Positions 16,850 through 25,525 of a stretch of 64,000 nucleotides of DNA are shown here, one piece after another. Numbering within the stretch: the first letter of the stretch is position 1; every line of letters starts with the position of its first letter. Source of the DNA: Helicobacter sp. MIT 05-5293 (GTDB lineage: Bacteria; Campylobacterota; Campylobacteria; Campylobacterales; Helicobacteraceae). Location of the stretch: contig NZ_JROZ02000001.1 of the NCBI RefSeq assembly GCF_000765665.2, positions 248,001 through 312,000 on the forward strand. Reading direction: 5' to 3'. The position numbers and the translations under genes were made by a program. Under the pieces are notes generated by a model that was not told where the DNA came from, ran no database searches, and saw only the letters and a list, made by a program, of their open reading frames with translations.

Positions 16850-17640
16850 AAAGCTTTGTAAAGTGGGGAGTGAGAATCTGTATTTGCTTAGTCATTGTCG
16901 CTATTTTGGGCGGCGTGTTTTTTATCTTACAAAGCGGTGGTATCGTATGGTTTAATATGCCAAGTCATACGAAATATCCTATCAGAGGTGTTGATGTCTC
17001 TGCTCATCAAGGGAGCATTGATTGGACAATTTTAGGCAGACAAAATATCCATTTTGCTTTTATTAAGGCAACCGAAGGAAGTTCGTGGGTTGATAAACGT
17101 TTTGCCTATAATTTTGAAAATGCTAAAAAAGAGAATCTCTATGTGGGTGGGTATCATTTTTTTAGCTTTGAAAGCAGTGGAAAGACACAAGCGCAAAATT
17201 TTATCAACACCGTTCCTTTGCCTACCAACGAACAAGAGCGTTTGAAATTTTTACCCCCTGTGGTTGATATGGAATTTTATGGTATTTTTGCTAAGCAGCC
17301 TCCAGAGCCTCAAAGCGTGTATGAAAAGCTTAATGATTTGCTCCTTGCTTTAGAATCTCACTATGGCACAAAGCCTATCATTTATACTACGCCGTCATTT
17401 TATAGGGCGTATTTACGGGATCATTATCAAGACTATCCGTTGTGGATTCGCTCGATTTTCTTTGCTCCAGATTCTACTTGGGCGCGAATGTTTGATGTGT
17501 ATTTTACGCAGTGGAAATTTTGGCAATACAATCCCAAAGGGATTCTCAAAGGCTATAAAGGCGGGGAAAAATACATTGATTTGAATGTGTTTCAAGGTGA
17601 TTTAGATGATTTGCACCAATGGCTTAGAGAATCCCGCTAA
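16846..17640 (+). CDS. Membrane-anchored GH25 (Lyz1-type) lysozyme
   Basis: 264 residues. An N-terminal signal anchor (ICICLVIVAILGGVFFIL) precedes a glycoside hydrolase family 25 domain: RGVDVSAHQGSIDW, FAFIKATEGSSWVD, GGYHFFSF, the catalytic VVDMEF Asp/Glu pair near residue 140, PIIYTTPSFY, and FWQYNP near the C-terminus. GH25 enzymes cleave the MurNAc-GlcNAc bond of peptidoglycan. The TTG start overlaps the previous stop (TTGA), implying translational coupling. Such enzymes are often from phage or Gram-positive sources; here it sits in a biosynthetic operon and probably remodels wall. Confidence 0.87.
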   Translation: MKSFVKWGVRICICLVIVAILGGVFFILQSGGIVWFNMPSHTKYPIRGVDVSAHQGSIDWTILGRQNIHFAFIKATEGSSWVDKRFAYNFENAKKENLYVGGYHFFSFESSGKTQAQNFINTVPLPTNEQERLKFLPPVVDMEFYGIFAKQPPEPQSVYEKLNDLLLALESHYGTKPIIYTTPSFYRAYLRDHYQDYPLWIRSIFFAPDSTWARMFDVYFTQWKFWQYNPKGILKGYKGGEKYIDLNVFQGDLDDLHQWLRESR

Positions 17641-18374
17641 TGAAAAATATAGGGGAATTTTATCCCTCTACCACTTCGTATGCAGGCAAAGATTCTAAAG
17701 TCTTCATCGTGCGCACACTCATTTCTATCACGCTTAACAGCAGATGCAATACATACTTCCCGCCCTTAAGTCCTTTTAATGCGCCCTCCTCGCATTCATA
17801 GAGATTAGGGTCATTTGGGATATGAGAATCTTTATCAATCTTTACTTGATACCTATCTATAATCCACTCTATCGGGCTTTTGCCATTGACTTTATACTCA
17901 TACGCTTTTAAAGGGATATGCACAATCGCGATATTATCATTAAAGATGATAGTATCTAGCTTGCCTTTTGCTTCAAAACGCAATTTATTGATTGTAAAAT
18001 CTTTCTCTTGTAAGGCTTGTATATCTCTCATCGCTTCTTCTTTGGTGTGAAAGAGATTTTGCCCTTTAAAATCATTCATTTTTGACTTGAGACACGCAAA
18101 AGCACCATTGCTAGAATCCAAGCAAGCCTCTGCAAAACTTTCATAGTTAAGATGTAGCTGCGCTAAAGCCCTCCCTGCATTCTCAAATCCCCAAAAGTCT
18201 TTCATAAAAGGGATTCTCGGGAGCATTTTAGAGAGATTATCTTTATACTTTTCTTTGTAAGTGGGGTGATTAAGGAGGGCATAGAGATAATAGAAAATCG
18301 CTTCTTTCGTGATAGTTTTATCTTTATAGACTTCTTGGAATCTTATTAGTGCTTCATTGCGGATAGCGTCTTTT

Positions 18375-18675
18375 CTTTTATAATAGACTATTTTGTCATT
18401 CTGAGGTGAAACCGAAGAAACTCTATCAAAGCTCTTATTATTTTCTTTTTCTCTATTTCGCAAAAAGGGGTTTATCCCCTCCCCGCTCCCCTTAACCCCG
18501 AAAAAGTCGCCGCTTTTTCGGCAATCAAGGGGAGAGCCTCGCTTATCCGCTTCTAGCTTCGCATTGGCGGAAGCACTACTGCTTCCTTTTTCCCAATGCT
18601 CTGCACCACGAAGCGGGCGAGATTCTAAGGGCATAGAATCTTCGTCCTTAAAGCCTTCAACTTCATTATACAAAT
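18375..18675 (-). repeat. In-frame repeat-like insertion in the restriction gene (C-terminal part)
   Basis: About 300 bp that keep the reading frame open but encode residues unlike the enzyme family (for example RPLRGAEHWEKGSSSA and GSGEGINPF). It is GC-richer than its surroundings and contains a strong palindrome at 18486-18534. Its lower edge (about 18395-18425, TCATTCTGAGGTGAAACC) resembles dispersed intergenic repeats seen in enteric Helicobacter genomes. Boundaries are approximate, and mobility is inference. Confidence 0.5.
18486..18534. repeat. Long hairpin inside the insertion
   Basis: Perfect 9-bp stem CCGAAAAAG (18498-18506) / CTTTTTCGG (18513-18521) with a 6-nt loop, nested inside outer arms CTCCCCTT (18486-18493) / AAGGGGAG (18527-18534). 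The palindromic core recalls small palindromic elements that insert in frame in other bacteria. Confidence 0.7.
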
Positions 18676-19134
18676 CCATTGTGCTTTGTATGCCTTGCGT
18701 ATTGTGAAAATCTTTTGAGCTGATTTGCTCATAATAATAAAGCGGGAAAGCTTGGGTTTGTGTAAAAATATGCAAATCATATATCGAATCAGTTATTAAC
18801 ACTCCAAACTCCCCACCACCCTTATCATTAACACAAATGCTAAGATTAGGTAAATATTCATAAGTTTGAGAAACTTGCGTTTTTCTATTGGTAGCCTTAT
18901 TGATAATCACAGCCTTTAAGTCTTGTGAGATGGGAAACATTTTAGGTATTTGATTAAATCCCTCTATAAAATGAGAAGTCCAATACATTCTTGTTTTAAC
19001 AAAAGGTCTGTATAAAATAGTAATGGATAAGCTTTTTTTGAATGCGTGTGCTTTTATTAATCTATCAAAATTTTTAAAAACAACTCTACTCCAGCTAATT
19101 TTTGTCTTGTCTAAATTAGGTTTATAGCGAGAAT

Positions 19135-22100
19135 CTAGTTCTTTTTTGCTACTTCCGCATTATAGTTTTCTATCATTTTAGTCATATTGGATTCTAAATG
19201 CTCTTTAGAAAAATTATATACCCAAGGATCGCAACCAGTGGAGATTCCACGAGAATAAATTCTAAAAATATCTAAATCCTTAGGATTTGTTTTTTTGAGT
19301 TTTGTTTCTTTACTTCCGATTGGGAGAAATGCCATAAAACTATAATCCCTTGGGTTGATCCAATCATAGTCTTTATTGGGAGTGATGATTTGGAATCGTC
19401 CCTCTAAGCCCTCTATGGATTTGAGATTGGCTAGGATATTAAGTTTCTTTTCTGTGCTTAAATTATCGCCTATATCATAATAATAGATGTGCGCTTTTTC
19501 TTGTTTATTGCGGGAATCTTTAATCAAAAGAGAGATTGCCACTGAAGTTTGGGAGGCATCACCAAAAATATTGCCCCCCTCGCCACTTTGTTTATTTTGT
19601 ATATTTTTGCGAATGTTTCCACGCAAATTAAAAATATACATATAATCAAATTCAGATTCTAAACACGCCCTTAAGCCACTATCGGCATTGCCTTCTATAA
19701 AACTCCCATTGGTTACAAAGCCAATAATCCCATCATCACCAATTCTATCGCTTGAATATCTAATTGCTCTCTTGAAAGAATCATATAGGCTGCCTTTCAT
19801 TGTAGTGCTTGATTTGTTGGCATAAGTTTGAGAAATGCGAGAATCTAGGTAATTATATTTTATATTTGCGTTATTATCATTGCCTGATTTTTGCCCGACC
19901 GAGTAAGGAGGATTACCTAGAAATATTTTAAAATCGGTGTTTTTAAACTCTTGTATTTTGTCATAATTTTTCTTCAGATATTCGCCTTGAAAAAGTTGCG
20001 GGTCTTCTTTTTTACCTTGAAAGCCTTTAGAATCTGGCGTGTAGGTATTAAAAGTATCAGTGAAGAGAAGGTTATCAAAGAGTGTAAAGGATTCACTCTG
20101 GGCTTGGCTTTTAGGCAAAAATCGCGGAGATTTGCCTTTCGCTTCGTCGGTGAATGCGTCTATTCTACCTCCTTGCTCAAGGCTGCACAACCCCGATTTT
20201 TCCTCTAAAATACTTCGCCCTTGATTTTTACTCTCTTTAGAATCCACAAAATTATCGCTAAACCCTTTCGCTTGGGAATCTTTGTAAGAATCTGTTTGAT
20301 TATGGAGTTTAGAATCTTCGCATTCTAAGGTTGTAGATGAATTTTTGGGGTTGTGCGAAGTAAGCGAAGAGTCTTGAGTTTGTGAATCTACTTCACTCTC
20401 TAAGCTTCCAAGATTTGCTCTCCTGCTTTGCTGGTTTTGCGTAGGTTTGAGGGGTGAGCTAGACAAATGGTCTGCGATATCCCCTTCAAATCCTGCGCAA
20501 TCTGGCGAATGAGGAGACAAAGCTGAAGTTTCCTTAAGCTTTGAGAGGTGTTCGTGATAGGCTGTGGTGATATTTATCTGCGCAATATAATAGCCTAGCA
20601 GTGTGATTTCATTTGCCCATAGCTCATTTTTGTATTTAGATTCTAGATTAGCATCTAAATAGCCGCTTTGGATAAGACGCGTGAAAAATGTCCCTGTGCC
20701 TGTGAATGGGTCGCAGATATGGACATTTTCATCGCTAAGATTCTTATTAAAATGCTTTTTTAACACATAGGCAATAGAATGAATGATAAAATCCACGACT
20801 TCAATAGGCGTATAGACGATGCCTAGCTTTTCTTGTGTCTTTTTAAAAGCCTCCTTAAAAAGCCTATCATAGAGATTGCGGATTAAATCTTGCTTGCTTC
20901 TATCGCTTTGGGCATATTGTGCATTTTGCTTCACGCTCTCATAGAATCTCTGCAAGTCTTTGACTTCAGATTCTAATCCAAGTGTGCAAAGCTCTTGATA
21001 GAGTTTATCGAGCTCGTGGCTTACCTTATCAAATGTGCTAAAGTCAAGATTGGGGAAAATGCACTCAAAAATAGGCTTTATGATGATATGCTGGGCGATT
21101 AAGGCAGTCGCCTCGTCTGTATCAAAACTCGCATTGAGGTTGCCCTGCAGGGCTTTGCAAAAAGATTCAAAGAGCGCCTTGATGTCGTTATGATTTTCAA
21201 TCAAATCTTTTATCCTTAAGGCTAGGGAGTGCATAATGCCTCCTACTTTTGCACCATAAAGCTCCCAATATGCTAAATCCCCTAAATGTTTAGGGATAGC
21301 ATTTTTCATATTGTCAAATAGCTCTTGGAGTGCAAAAAGTGTAGCCTCTGGGAGGCTTTGGCTTTCTTTAGCATCTGCAGTGATTTTGACTACTTCATTG
21401 ATGCGTCCAATATCTACAAGCCGCTCATCGTGGCTTCTTAGGGCTTTTAATACTTTCCAAATGCCCTTAAACTTATCGCTTTTTAGGGTTTTGTCATATT
21501 CTTGTATTTCTTTGTCGCTTAGGACGATGGGGAGGATAATATAGCCGTATTTCTTACCCTCACTTTTGCGGATGGCGCGTCCTACGGCTTGGACGATATC
21601 CACGACAGAATCTCGCGGGTCAAAAAACGCTATGGCATCAAGGCTAGGCACATCAATGCCTTCTGTGAGGCATTTTGCGTTGCTTAAGACTCTGCATTTG
21701 CCCTCTTCCTCCTCCTCACTTAGCCAAAAAAGCTTCTTTGCTTTTTCCGCGGCATTATCTGTGCCATCGATATGACACAAGGTAATGTCTTGTGAAATGA
21801 CTTTAAAATTATCTGTAACGAATTTTGAATGCTTGATACTTGAATGAAAGCATAATGCGCGCCGCATCGGGAGAGTGGTATCACCAAACACATCTTGTTT
21901 AAGCTCTTCATCGGGGGTTTGTTGGCTTCCGTCAGTATCGATAAGGACGATATTTTTCTTTGTGAGGGCATTCGCAAAGCCTATCATTTGCCCCGCATCA
22001 TGGATAGAGAGTTTAGAGTGCTCTTGTGCTTTGGTGCGTGCGCCTAAGTATTGAGTAATCAGCTCTTCACTCATAAAGCTAATAATCACGCGATAATCGC

Positions 22101-23418
22101 TTAAAATGTTGCGTTTGATTGCTTCGCCAAATTTGAGGCTAAAAATCTCACTACCGAAAAGCTCCTCATCGCCCATATCAAAAAGGAGCAAATCTTTGCC
22201 TGATTTGTCTTTCAATGTCTTTTTTGCTTCTTGTCGTTTTTCTAATGTGTCGCCATAGATTCTGGGTGTGGCAGTCATATAGAGGCGATGTTTGGCATTA
22301 AGCAAGGTATTATCATGCGTCTTTTGCCATACGCTTAATTCACTAGGGGCTTCTCCTTTTGAATCTAGCTTTTGATACCCTGCGGTGCGGTGTGCTTCAT
22401 CATTGATGATGAGTTTGATTTGGCGTTTAAAGATTTTTTGTGCTTTGATAATGGTATCTATACTTTGGTAGGTAGAGAAAATGATGATTTTATTGTTGGA
22501 TTCTAAGTAGTGATTGATGTAGTGTGCAAGTTTTAAGGAGTCTGTTGTCGGTGGGATTATAAGCTCATCTTGCTTAGAATCTTCACTTGCCCCCCCCCCG
22601 CTCACTTTTAAGCCAACCTTAGAATCTGAACATACCGCAAAGACGCGATAATCGCCAGAAGATTCTTTAAAAAAATCTTTTAACATTTGATTGATAAGCG
22701 CAAGGCTAGGGGCGAAAAATACGCAAATCTCACCCTTTTGTATGATAGAATCTATAGTGCGGATAGAAAGTAGGCTTTTTCCTGTGCCACAAGCCATTAT
22801 GACTTTAGCCCGCGGTTTGTTTTGCTCTAAAAATGTGTGCTTTATCGCTTCAAGGGCTTGCTTTTGATAATCTCTTAGAGATTTTTTACCCTCTAATGAC
22901 AAGTTTTCGATGCTAGATTCTATATTTTTATGATTTAAGCTATTCCAATTGATGCCTAACTCTTGAGCTAAGTGATAATAGCTATAAGATTTTGCATTGG
23001 TGCTTTGAGTGATTGCTTTTTGATAGTTACTGCTTTCAATTTCGCAAGTGTGAAAAATGAGCTTTTCTGCAATATCGCAAATAAAGTTATTATGAGTATC
23101 GAATAATCTATCGATTCCTAAGAAGTTTTTTAAATCATTTTGTTGCAAAATGTGCTTAGAATCAAAACATTTACACTGAATGCTTACATACTCATTATTA
23201 TAAGTGATTGCCATGATGTCTATGCCAATATCTTGCGATTTGAGATTATATTTTGCGCTAAATTCATTCCATAAATAGACTTCTTTAAATCGTGTTGTGA
23301 AAAGTGGGGAAGTTTGCAGGATTTTTTTAATGAGCTTTTCAAATAATGTGCCTTGTTCTTTAGCGGTATCTGTGATATTGTTGTTTTGTAATTGTTTTAA
23401 AACCTCGTTAAAACTCAT
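19135..23418 (-). CDS. Type ISP-like restriction-modification-translocase, main part
   Basis: 1427 residues. An Mrr-like PD-(D/E)xK nuclease comes first (DIGIDIMA near 63-70, IQCK near 80-83). Then an SF2 helicase/translocase: Walker A ACGTGKS near 209-215, DEAH near 340, TATP, and QAVGRAIR motif VI. Then an N6-adenine methyltransferase: CDPFTGTGTFFTRLI motif I and FLGNPPYSVG motif IV. The end of the methyltransferase and the target-recognition region lie in another frame downstream. A G10 tract at codons 273-277 is in frame here. About 145 residues between the methyltransferase motifs look inserted. With the downstream part the protein would be about 1919 residues, or about 1650-1700 without the insertions, near LlaGI-like lengths. 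Confidence 0.88.
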   Translation of the reverse strand: MSFNEVLKQLQNNNITDTAKEQGTLFEKLIKKILQTSPLFTTRFKEVYLWNEFSAKYNLKSQDIGIDIMAITYNNEYVSIQCKCFDSKHILQQNDLKNFLGIDRLFDTHNNFICDIAEKLIFHTCEIESSNYQKAITQSTNAKSYSYYHLAQELGINWNSLNHKNIESSIENLSLEGKKSLRDYQKQALEAIKHTFLEQNKPRAKVIMACGTGKSLLSIRTIDSIIQKGEICVFFAPSLALINQMLKDFFKESSGDYRVFAVCSDSKVGLKVSGGGASEDSKQDELIIPPTTDSLKLAHYINHYLESNNKIIIFSTYQSIDTIIKAQKIFKRQIKLIINDEAHRTAGYQKLDSKGEAPSELSVWQKTHDNTLLNAKHRLYMTATPRIYGDTLEKRQEAKKTLKDKSGKDLLLFDMGDEELFGSEIFSLKFGEAIKRNILSDYRVIISFMSEELITQYLGARTKAQEHSKLSIHDAGQMIGFANALTKKNIVLIDTDGSQQTPDEELKQDVFGDTTLPMRRALCFHSSIKHSKFVTDNFKVISQDITLCHIDGTDNAAEKAKKLFWLSEEEEEGKCRVLSNAKCLTEGIDVPSLDAIAFFDPRDSVVDIVQAVGRAIRKSEGKKYGYIILPIVLSDKEIQEYDKTLKSDKFKGIWKVLKALRSHDERLVDIGRINEVVKITADAKESQSLPEATLFALQELFDNMKNAIPKHLGDLAYWELYGAKVGGIMHSLALRIKDLIENHNDIKALFESFCKALQGNLNASFDTDEATALIAQHIIIKPIFECIFPNLDFSTFDKVSHELDKLYQELCTLGLESEVKDLQRFYESVKQNAQYAQSDRSKQDLIRNLYDRLFKEAFKKTQEKLGIVYTPIEVVDFIIHSIAYVLKKHFNKNLSDENVHICDPFTGTGTFFTRLIQSGYLDANLESKYKNELWANEITLLGYYIAQINITTAYHEHLSKLKETSALSPHSPDCAGFEGDIADHLSSSPLKPTQNQQSRRANLGSLESEVDSQTQDSSLTSHNPKNSSTTLECEDSKLHNQTDSYKDSQAKGFSDNFVDSKESKNQGRSILEEKSGLCSLEQGGRIDAFTDEAKGKSPRFLPKSQAQSESFTLFDNLLFTDTFNTYTPDSKGFQGKKEDPQLFQGEYLKKNYDKIQEFKNTDFKIFLGNPPYSVGQKSGNDNNANIKYNYLDSRISQTYANKSSTTMKGSLYDSFKRAIRYSSDRIGDDGIIGFVTNGSFIEGNADSGLRACLESEFDYMYIFNLRGNIRKNIQNKQSGEGGNIFGDASQTSVAISLLIKDSRNKQEKAHIYYYDIGDNLSTEKKLNILANLKSIEGLEGRFQIITPNKDYDWINPRDYSFMAFLPIGSKETKLKKTNPKDLDIFRIYSRGISTGCDPWVYNFSKEHLESNMTKMIENYNAEVAKKN
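19142..19147 (-). other. A6 frameshift site (A AAA AAG heptamer)
   Basis: In the zero frame the coding strand reads GCA AAA AAG AAC TAG. The heptamer A AAA AAG is the classical -1 slippery sequence known from E. coli dnaX. A -1 shift here gives AAG GAA CTA GAT and enters the open C-terminal frame exactly. One extra A would also restore the frame. A mutation or sequencing error cannot be excluded. Confidence 0.7.
20095..20530 (-). repeat. In-frame repeat-like insertion within the methyltransferase domain
   Basis: About 435 bp encoding a Ser/Lys/Asp/Gln-rich, low-complexity stretch between methyltransferase motifs I and IV (starting near LSPHSPDCAGF, ending before FTLFDNLLFTDTF). It contains inverted repeats such as GGCAAA (20113-20118) / TTTGCC (20130-20135). 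The normal family sequence resumes on both sides. Boundaries are approximate. Confidence 0.45.
22590..22599 (-). repeat. Poly-G10 tract (coding strand) in the restriction gene
   Basis: Ten consecutive C on the plus strand, G on the coding strand, read as AGC GGG GGG GGG GCA at codons 273-277, between the helicase Walker A motif and the DEAH box. At this length the frame is open. Gain or loss of one G would truncate the protein soon after. Such tracts are classical phase-variation switches in Helicobacter and Campylobacter. Confidence 0.9.
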
Positions 23419-23450
23419 TTGTTGTCCTTTATTGTCGTATGAAAGGTAAT

Positions 23451-23456
23451 ATTATA
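23451..23456 (-). promoter_or_regulatory. Restriction gene promoter -10 box
   Basis: TATAAT on the minus strand about 33 bases before the ATG at 23418, with no clear -35. The rest of the 180-bp divergent spacer (23419-23598) is AT-rich and without other recognisable features. Confidence 0.5.
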
Positions 23457-23598
23457 TTGATTTTGCTCTTAAGATTCTATACATGAGATTTTCTTATTTT
23501 TTAGAATCTTTAATATTTTTTTATTTTTCATTCTTTGCGATTATTTTGCGATTTGCCTTTCTTTAGAATCTTAATAATTATCTTTGTAAAGGAATAAA

Positions 23599-24636
23599 AT
23601 GGACACGCCAATTTCAGTGCATAAGGATTTGACTTTTAATTCTTCTTGTGATGGCTTAAAGATTTACTATGATATTTATGAGCCAAGCCCTCTCCCATCT
23701 CGCCCTATCATCATACAAATCGCGCATGGAATGGTTGAACATAAAGCGCGTTATGAATGGGCAGCGTCAAACCTCGCACAAAAGGGTTTTATTGTCGCGA
23801 TAAATGATCATCGCGGACATGGTAAGAGTATCGATAAATCCCACCCTTGGGGTGAGATGCGAGGCTTAGGAGATACAGAATCTCAAGTCAATCAAGATTC
23901 TAAAAACCATACAAATACAGATAAATCCCGCGCAGAATCTACTGACGGCTTTAGGCGCGCTGTTAAGGATATGCACCAGCTCACAGAGATTCTAAAGTCG
24001 CGCTATAATGATTCTAAGTTTGTTTTGCTTGGGCATTCTATGGGTTCACTCCTTTCGCGAGGCTATCTTAAGCTTTATGTGTCTGAACTTGATGCGTTAA
24101 TCCTTTCAGGCTCTCCAGCGTATAATCCGCTCATAGGCGTGGGTAAAACTTTGGCGCAGATTCTGAAGATTCTTACATTAGAATCTCAAGGCAAGAATAT
24201 CATCAATGCGTTATCTTTTGGCGGATTCAATCGCCCGTTTTTGCACAATGTCGGCGAGGATAATGCCAAAGGAGGCTTTGCGTGGCTGTGTCGCGATAAG
24301 GCTGTGGTAGAGGCTTACAAGGCGGATAGTGCGTGTCAATTTGTCTTTAGTCTCTCAAGTTTTATCGGGCTTTTTGCAGGTATGCAGTGGGTCAATGATA
24401 CGCATGATGTGCAAGCGGAGCATCTGCCTTTGTTGGTCGCGAGTGGGAATCGTGATAGTTGTGGGGATTTTGGCATAGGTGTAGAGAAAATCGCACGACA
24501 ATATGAAAAATGTGGTTTAGATGTGGAGCTAGTCCTTTATGAGGGCGCAAGGCATGAGATTCTTAACGAAACGAATAAAACCCAAGTGCTCAATGATATG
24601 ATTGCATTTATCAATAATGCGATAGAATCAAAATAG
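23599..24636 (+). CDS. Alpha/beta hydrolase (monoacylglycerol lipase / lysophospholipase-like)
   Basis: 345 residues, cytoplasmic. Oxyanion region AHGMVEHKARY near residue 38, NDHRGHGKS near 75, nucleophile elbow LGHSMGS near 150, acid region ASGNRDSCGDFG near 285, and catalytic His in EGARHEIL near 320. This is the serine hydrolase_4 / PldB-like pattern, acting on acyl esters of glycerol or lysolipids. A short repeat-rich insert (DTESQVNQDSKNHTNTDK) sits near residues 95-115. ATG with AAAGGAATAAA upstream. It is ten bases ahead of a secreted hypothetical protein and probably co-transcribed. Confidence 0.85.
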   Translation: MDTPISVHKDLTFNSSCDGLKIYYDIYEPSPLPSRPIIIQIAHGMVEHKARYEWAASNLAQKGFIVAINDHRGHGKSIDKSHPWGEMRGLGDTESQVNQDSKNHTNTDKSRAESTDGFRRAVKDMHQLTEILKSRYNDSKFVLLGHSMGSLLSRGYLKLYVSELDALILSGSPAYNPLIGVGKTLAQILKILTLESQGKNIINALSFGGFNRPFLHNVGEDNAKGGFAWLCRDKAVVEAYKADSACQFVFSLSSFIGLFAGMQWVNDTHDVQAEHLPLLVASGNRDSCGDFGIGVEKIARQYEKCGLDVELVLYEGARHEILNETNKTQVLNDMIAFINNAIESK

Positions 24637-24646
24637 GGGGATAAAA

Positions 24647-25513
24647 ATGAAGCGATTTTTATTAATGATTCTTGGTGCGAGTGTTGCGTTTGCATTTCCT
24701 CCCAGTGAGGCGTATTTTCAGAATCTTTTAGTTGATAATGGTAAAGTTATCAAAAACACCCTTAAGCCTCGTCCTTACTCCTATCAAAATCAAAACGAAT
24801 ATAAGATTTGTTTTGAGGGTGAGATGATGTTAAGCGGTGTGCTTGAGCGATCGGATAATACTGATGCTGATATGATTTATAATGCCTTGAGATTTTACCC
24901 CGATAAGAATCTTAGCTTACCCTTTTTGTATAGTCATTCTGATGATGATTCGTTAGAATCTAAAGGCGCAGTGAGAAAAAATAATGCGTGGGATTTAAGC
25001 AAAGTAGCGTTCGAGGGATTGTCTTTTGGCGTCTTGCTTAATGATAAAAATGTGAGTTTGCCCAAAATGTTAGACTCAAGGCTTTTTGGCGTTGCAGCTG
25101 TAAGAGCGGAGATTGGCATTAAAAATTATTGTTTTTATGGAGAAGGAGATGCGGGGAGAGAGGCTTATGCAGACCTTGTGGAATTAAAGCTTTTGGGTGA
25201 GATAAAGACAAAATATTTTACGCGCAAAGATTATGACTACTATAATACTTATGTAAAGCTTTCATACCACTCCAAAGATGATTATATCAATATTAGAGAA
25301 AGGGCTAATGGAGCAATAGTCGGCAAGATTCTTAAAGAAGATATGGTGAATAATAATGGGCTTTTAGTGTATGCAAATGGAGATTTTTATTTTAATCCAG
25401 AAGATTTAGATTCGATGTGGCTTGAGGTGTTTTATCTCCCTCCTGATGCCCTTGATGGAAAAGATGCGATATATGGGGTTGTGCATGGCTCACAGATAAA
25501 GCTTGTGGATTGA
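24647..25513 (+). CDS. Secreted protein of unknown function with SH3-like C-terminus
   Basis: 288 residues. Clear signal peptide MKRFLLMILGASVAFA with likely cleavage after AFA. The middle has few conserved features; cysteines are few (KICFEG, KNYCFYG). Residues about 205-285 (LSYHSKDDYINIRERANGAIVGKIL) look like a bacterial SH3 (SH3_3-type) domain, often used to hold cell-wall peptides. Likely periplasmic. It follows the hydrolase gene by ten bases. Function not recognised. Confidence 0.7.
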   Translation: MKRFLLMILGASVAFAFPPSEAYFQNLLVDNGKVIKNTLKPRPYSYQNQNEYKICFEGEMMLSGVLERSDNTDADMIYNALRFYPDKNLSLPFLYSHSDDDSLESKGAVRKNNAWDLSKVAFEGLSFGVLLNDKNVSLPKMLDSRLFGVAAVRAEIGIKNYCFYGEGDAGREAYADLVELKLLGEIKTKYFTRKDYDYYNTYVKLSYHSKDDYINIRERANGAIVGKILKEDMVNNNGLLVYANGDFYFNPEDLDSMWLEVFYLPPDALDGKDAIYGVVHGSQIKLVD

Positions 25514-25525
25514 TTTATGAATAGC

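Larger units (their letters stand above)
17660..19141 (-). pseudogene. C-terminal part (target-recognition region) of the type ISP-like restriction-modification enzyme, in the -1 frame
   Basis: This frame is open for 493 residues and continues the enzyme encoded at 19135-23418. Reading -1 from the A-run at 19142-19147 gives E-L-D-S-R-Y-K-P-N-L and later LYRPF and RMYWTSHFIEGF, which are typical of the post-methyltransferase part of type ISP/IIG enzymes. The internal ATG at 18988 is only a fortuitous start. About residues 105-205 counted from that ATG are low-complexity, repeat-derived sequence that the family lacks. Whether this part is ever made depends on frameshifting or a tract-length change. 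It may specify DNA recognition. Confidence 0.75.
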
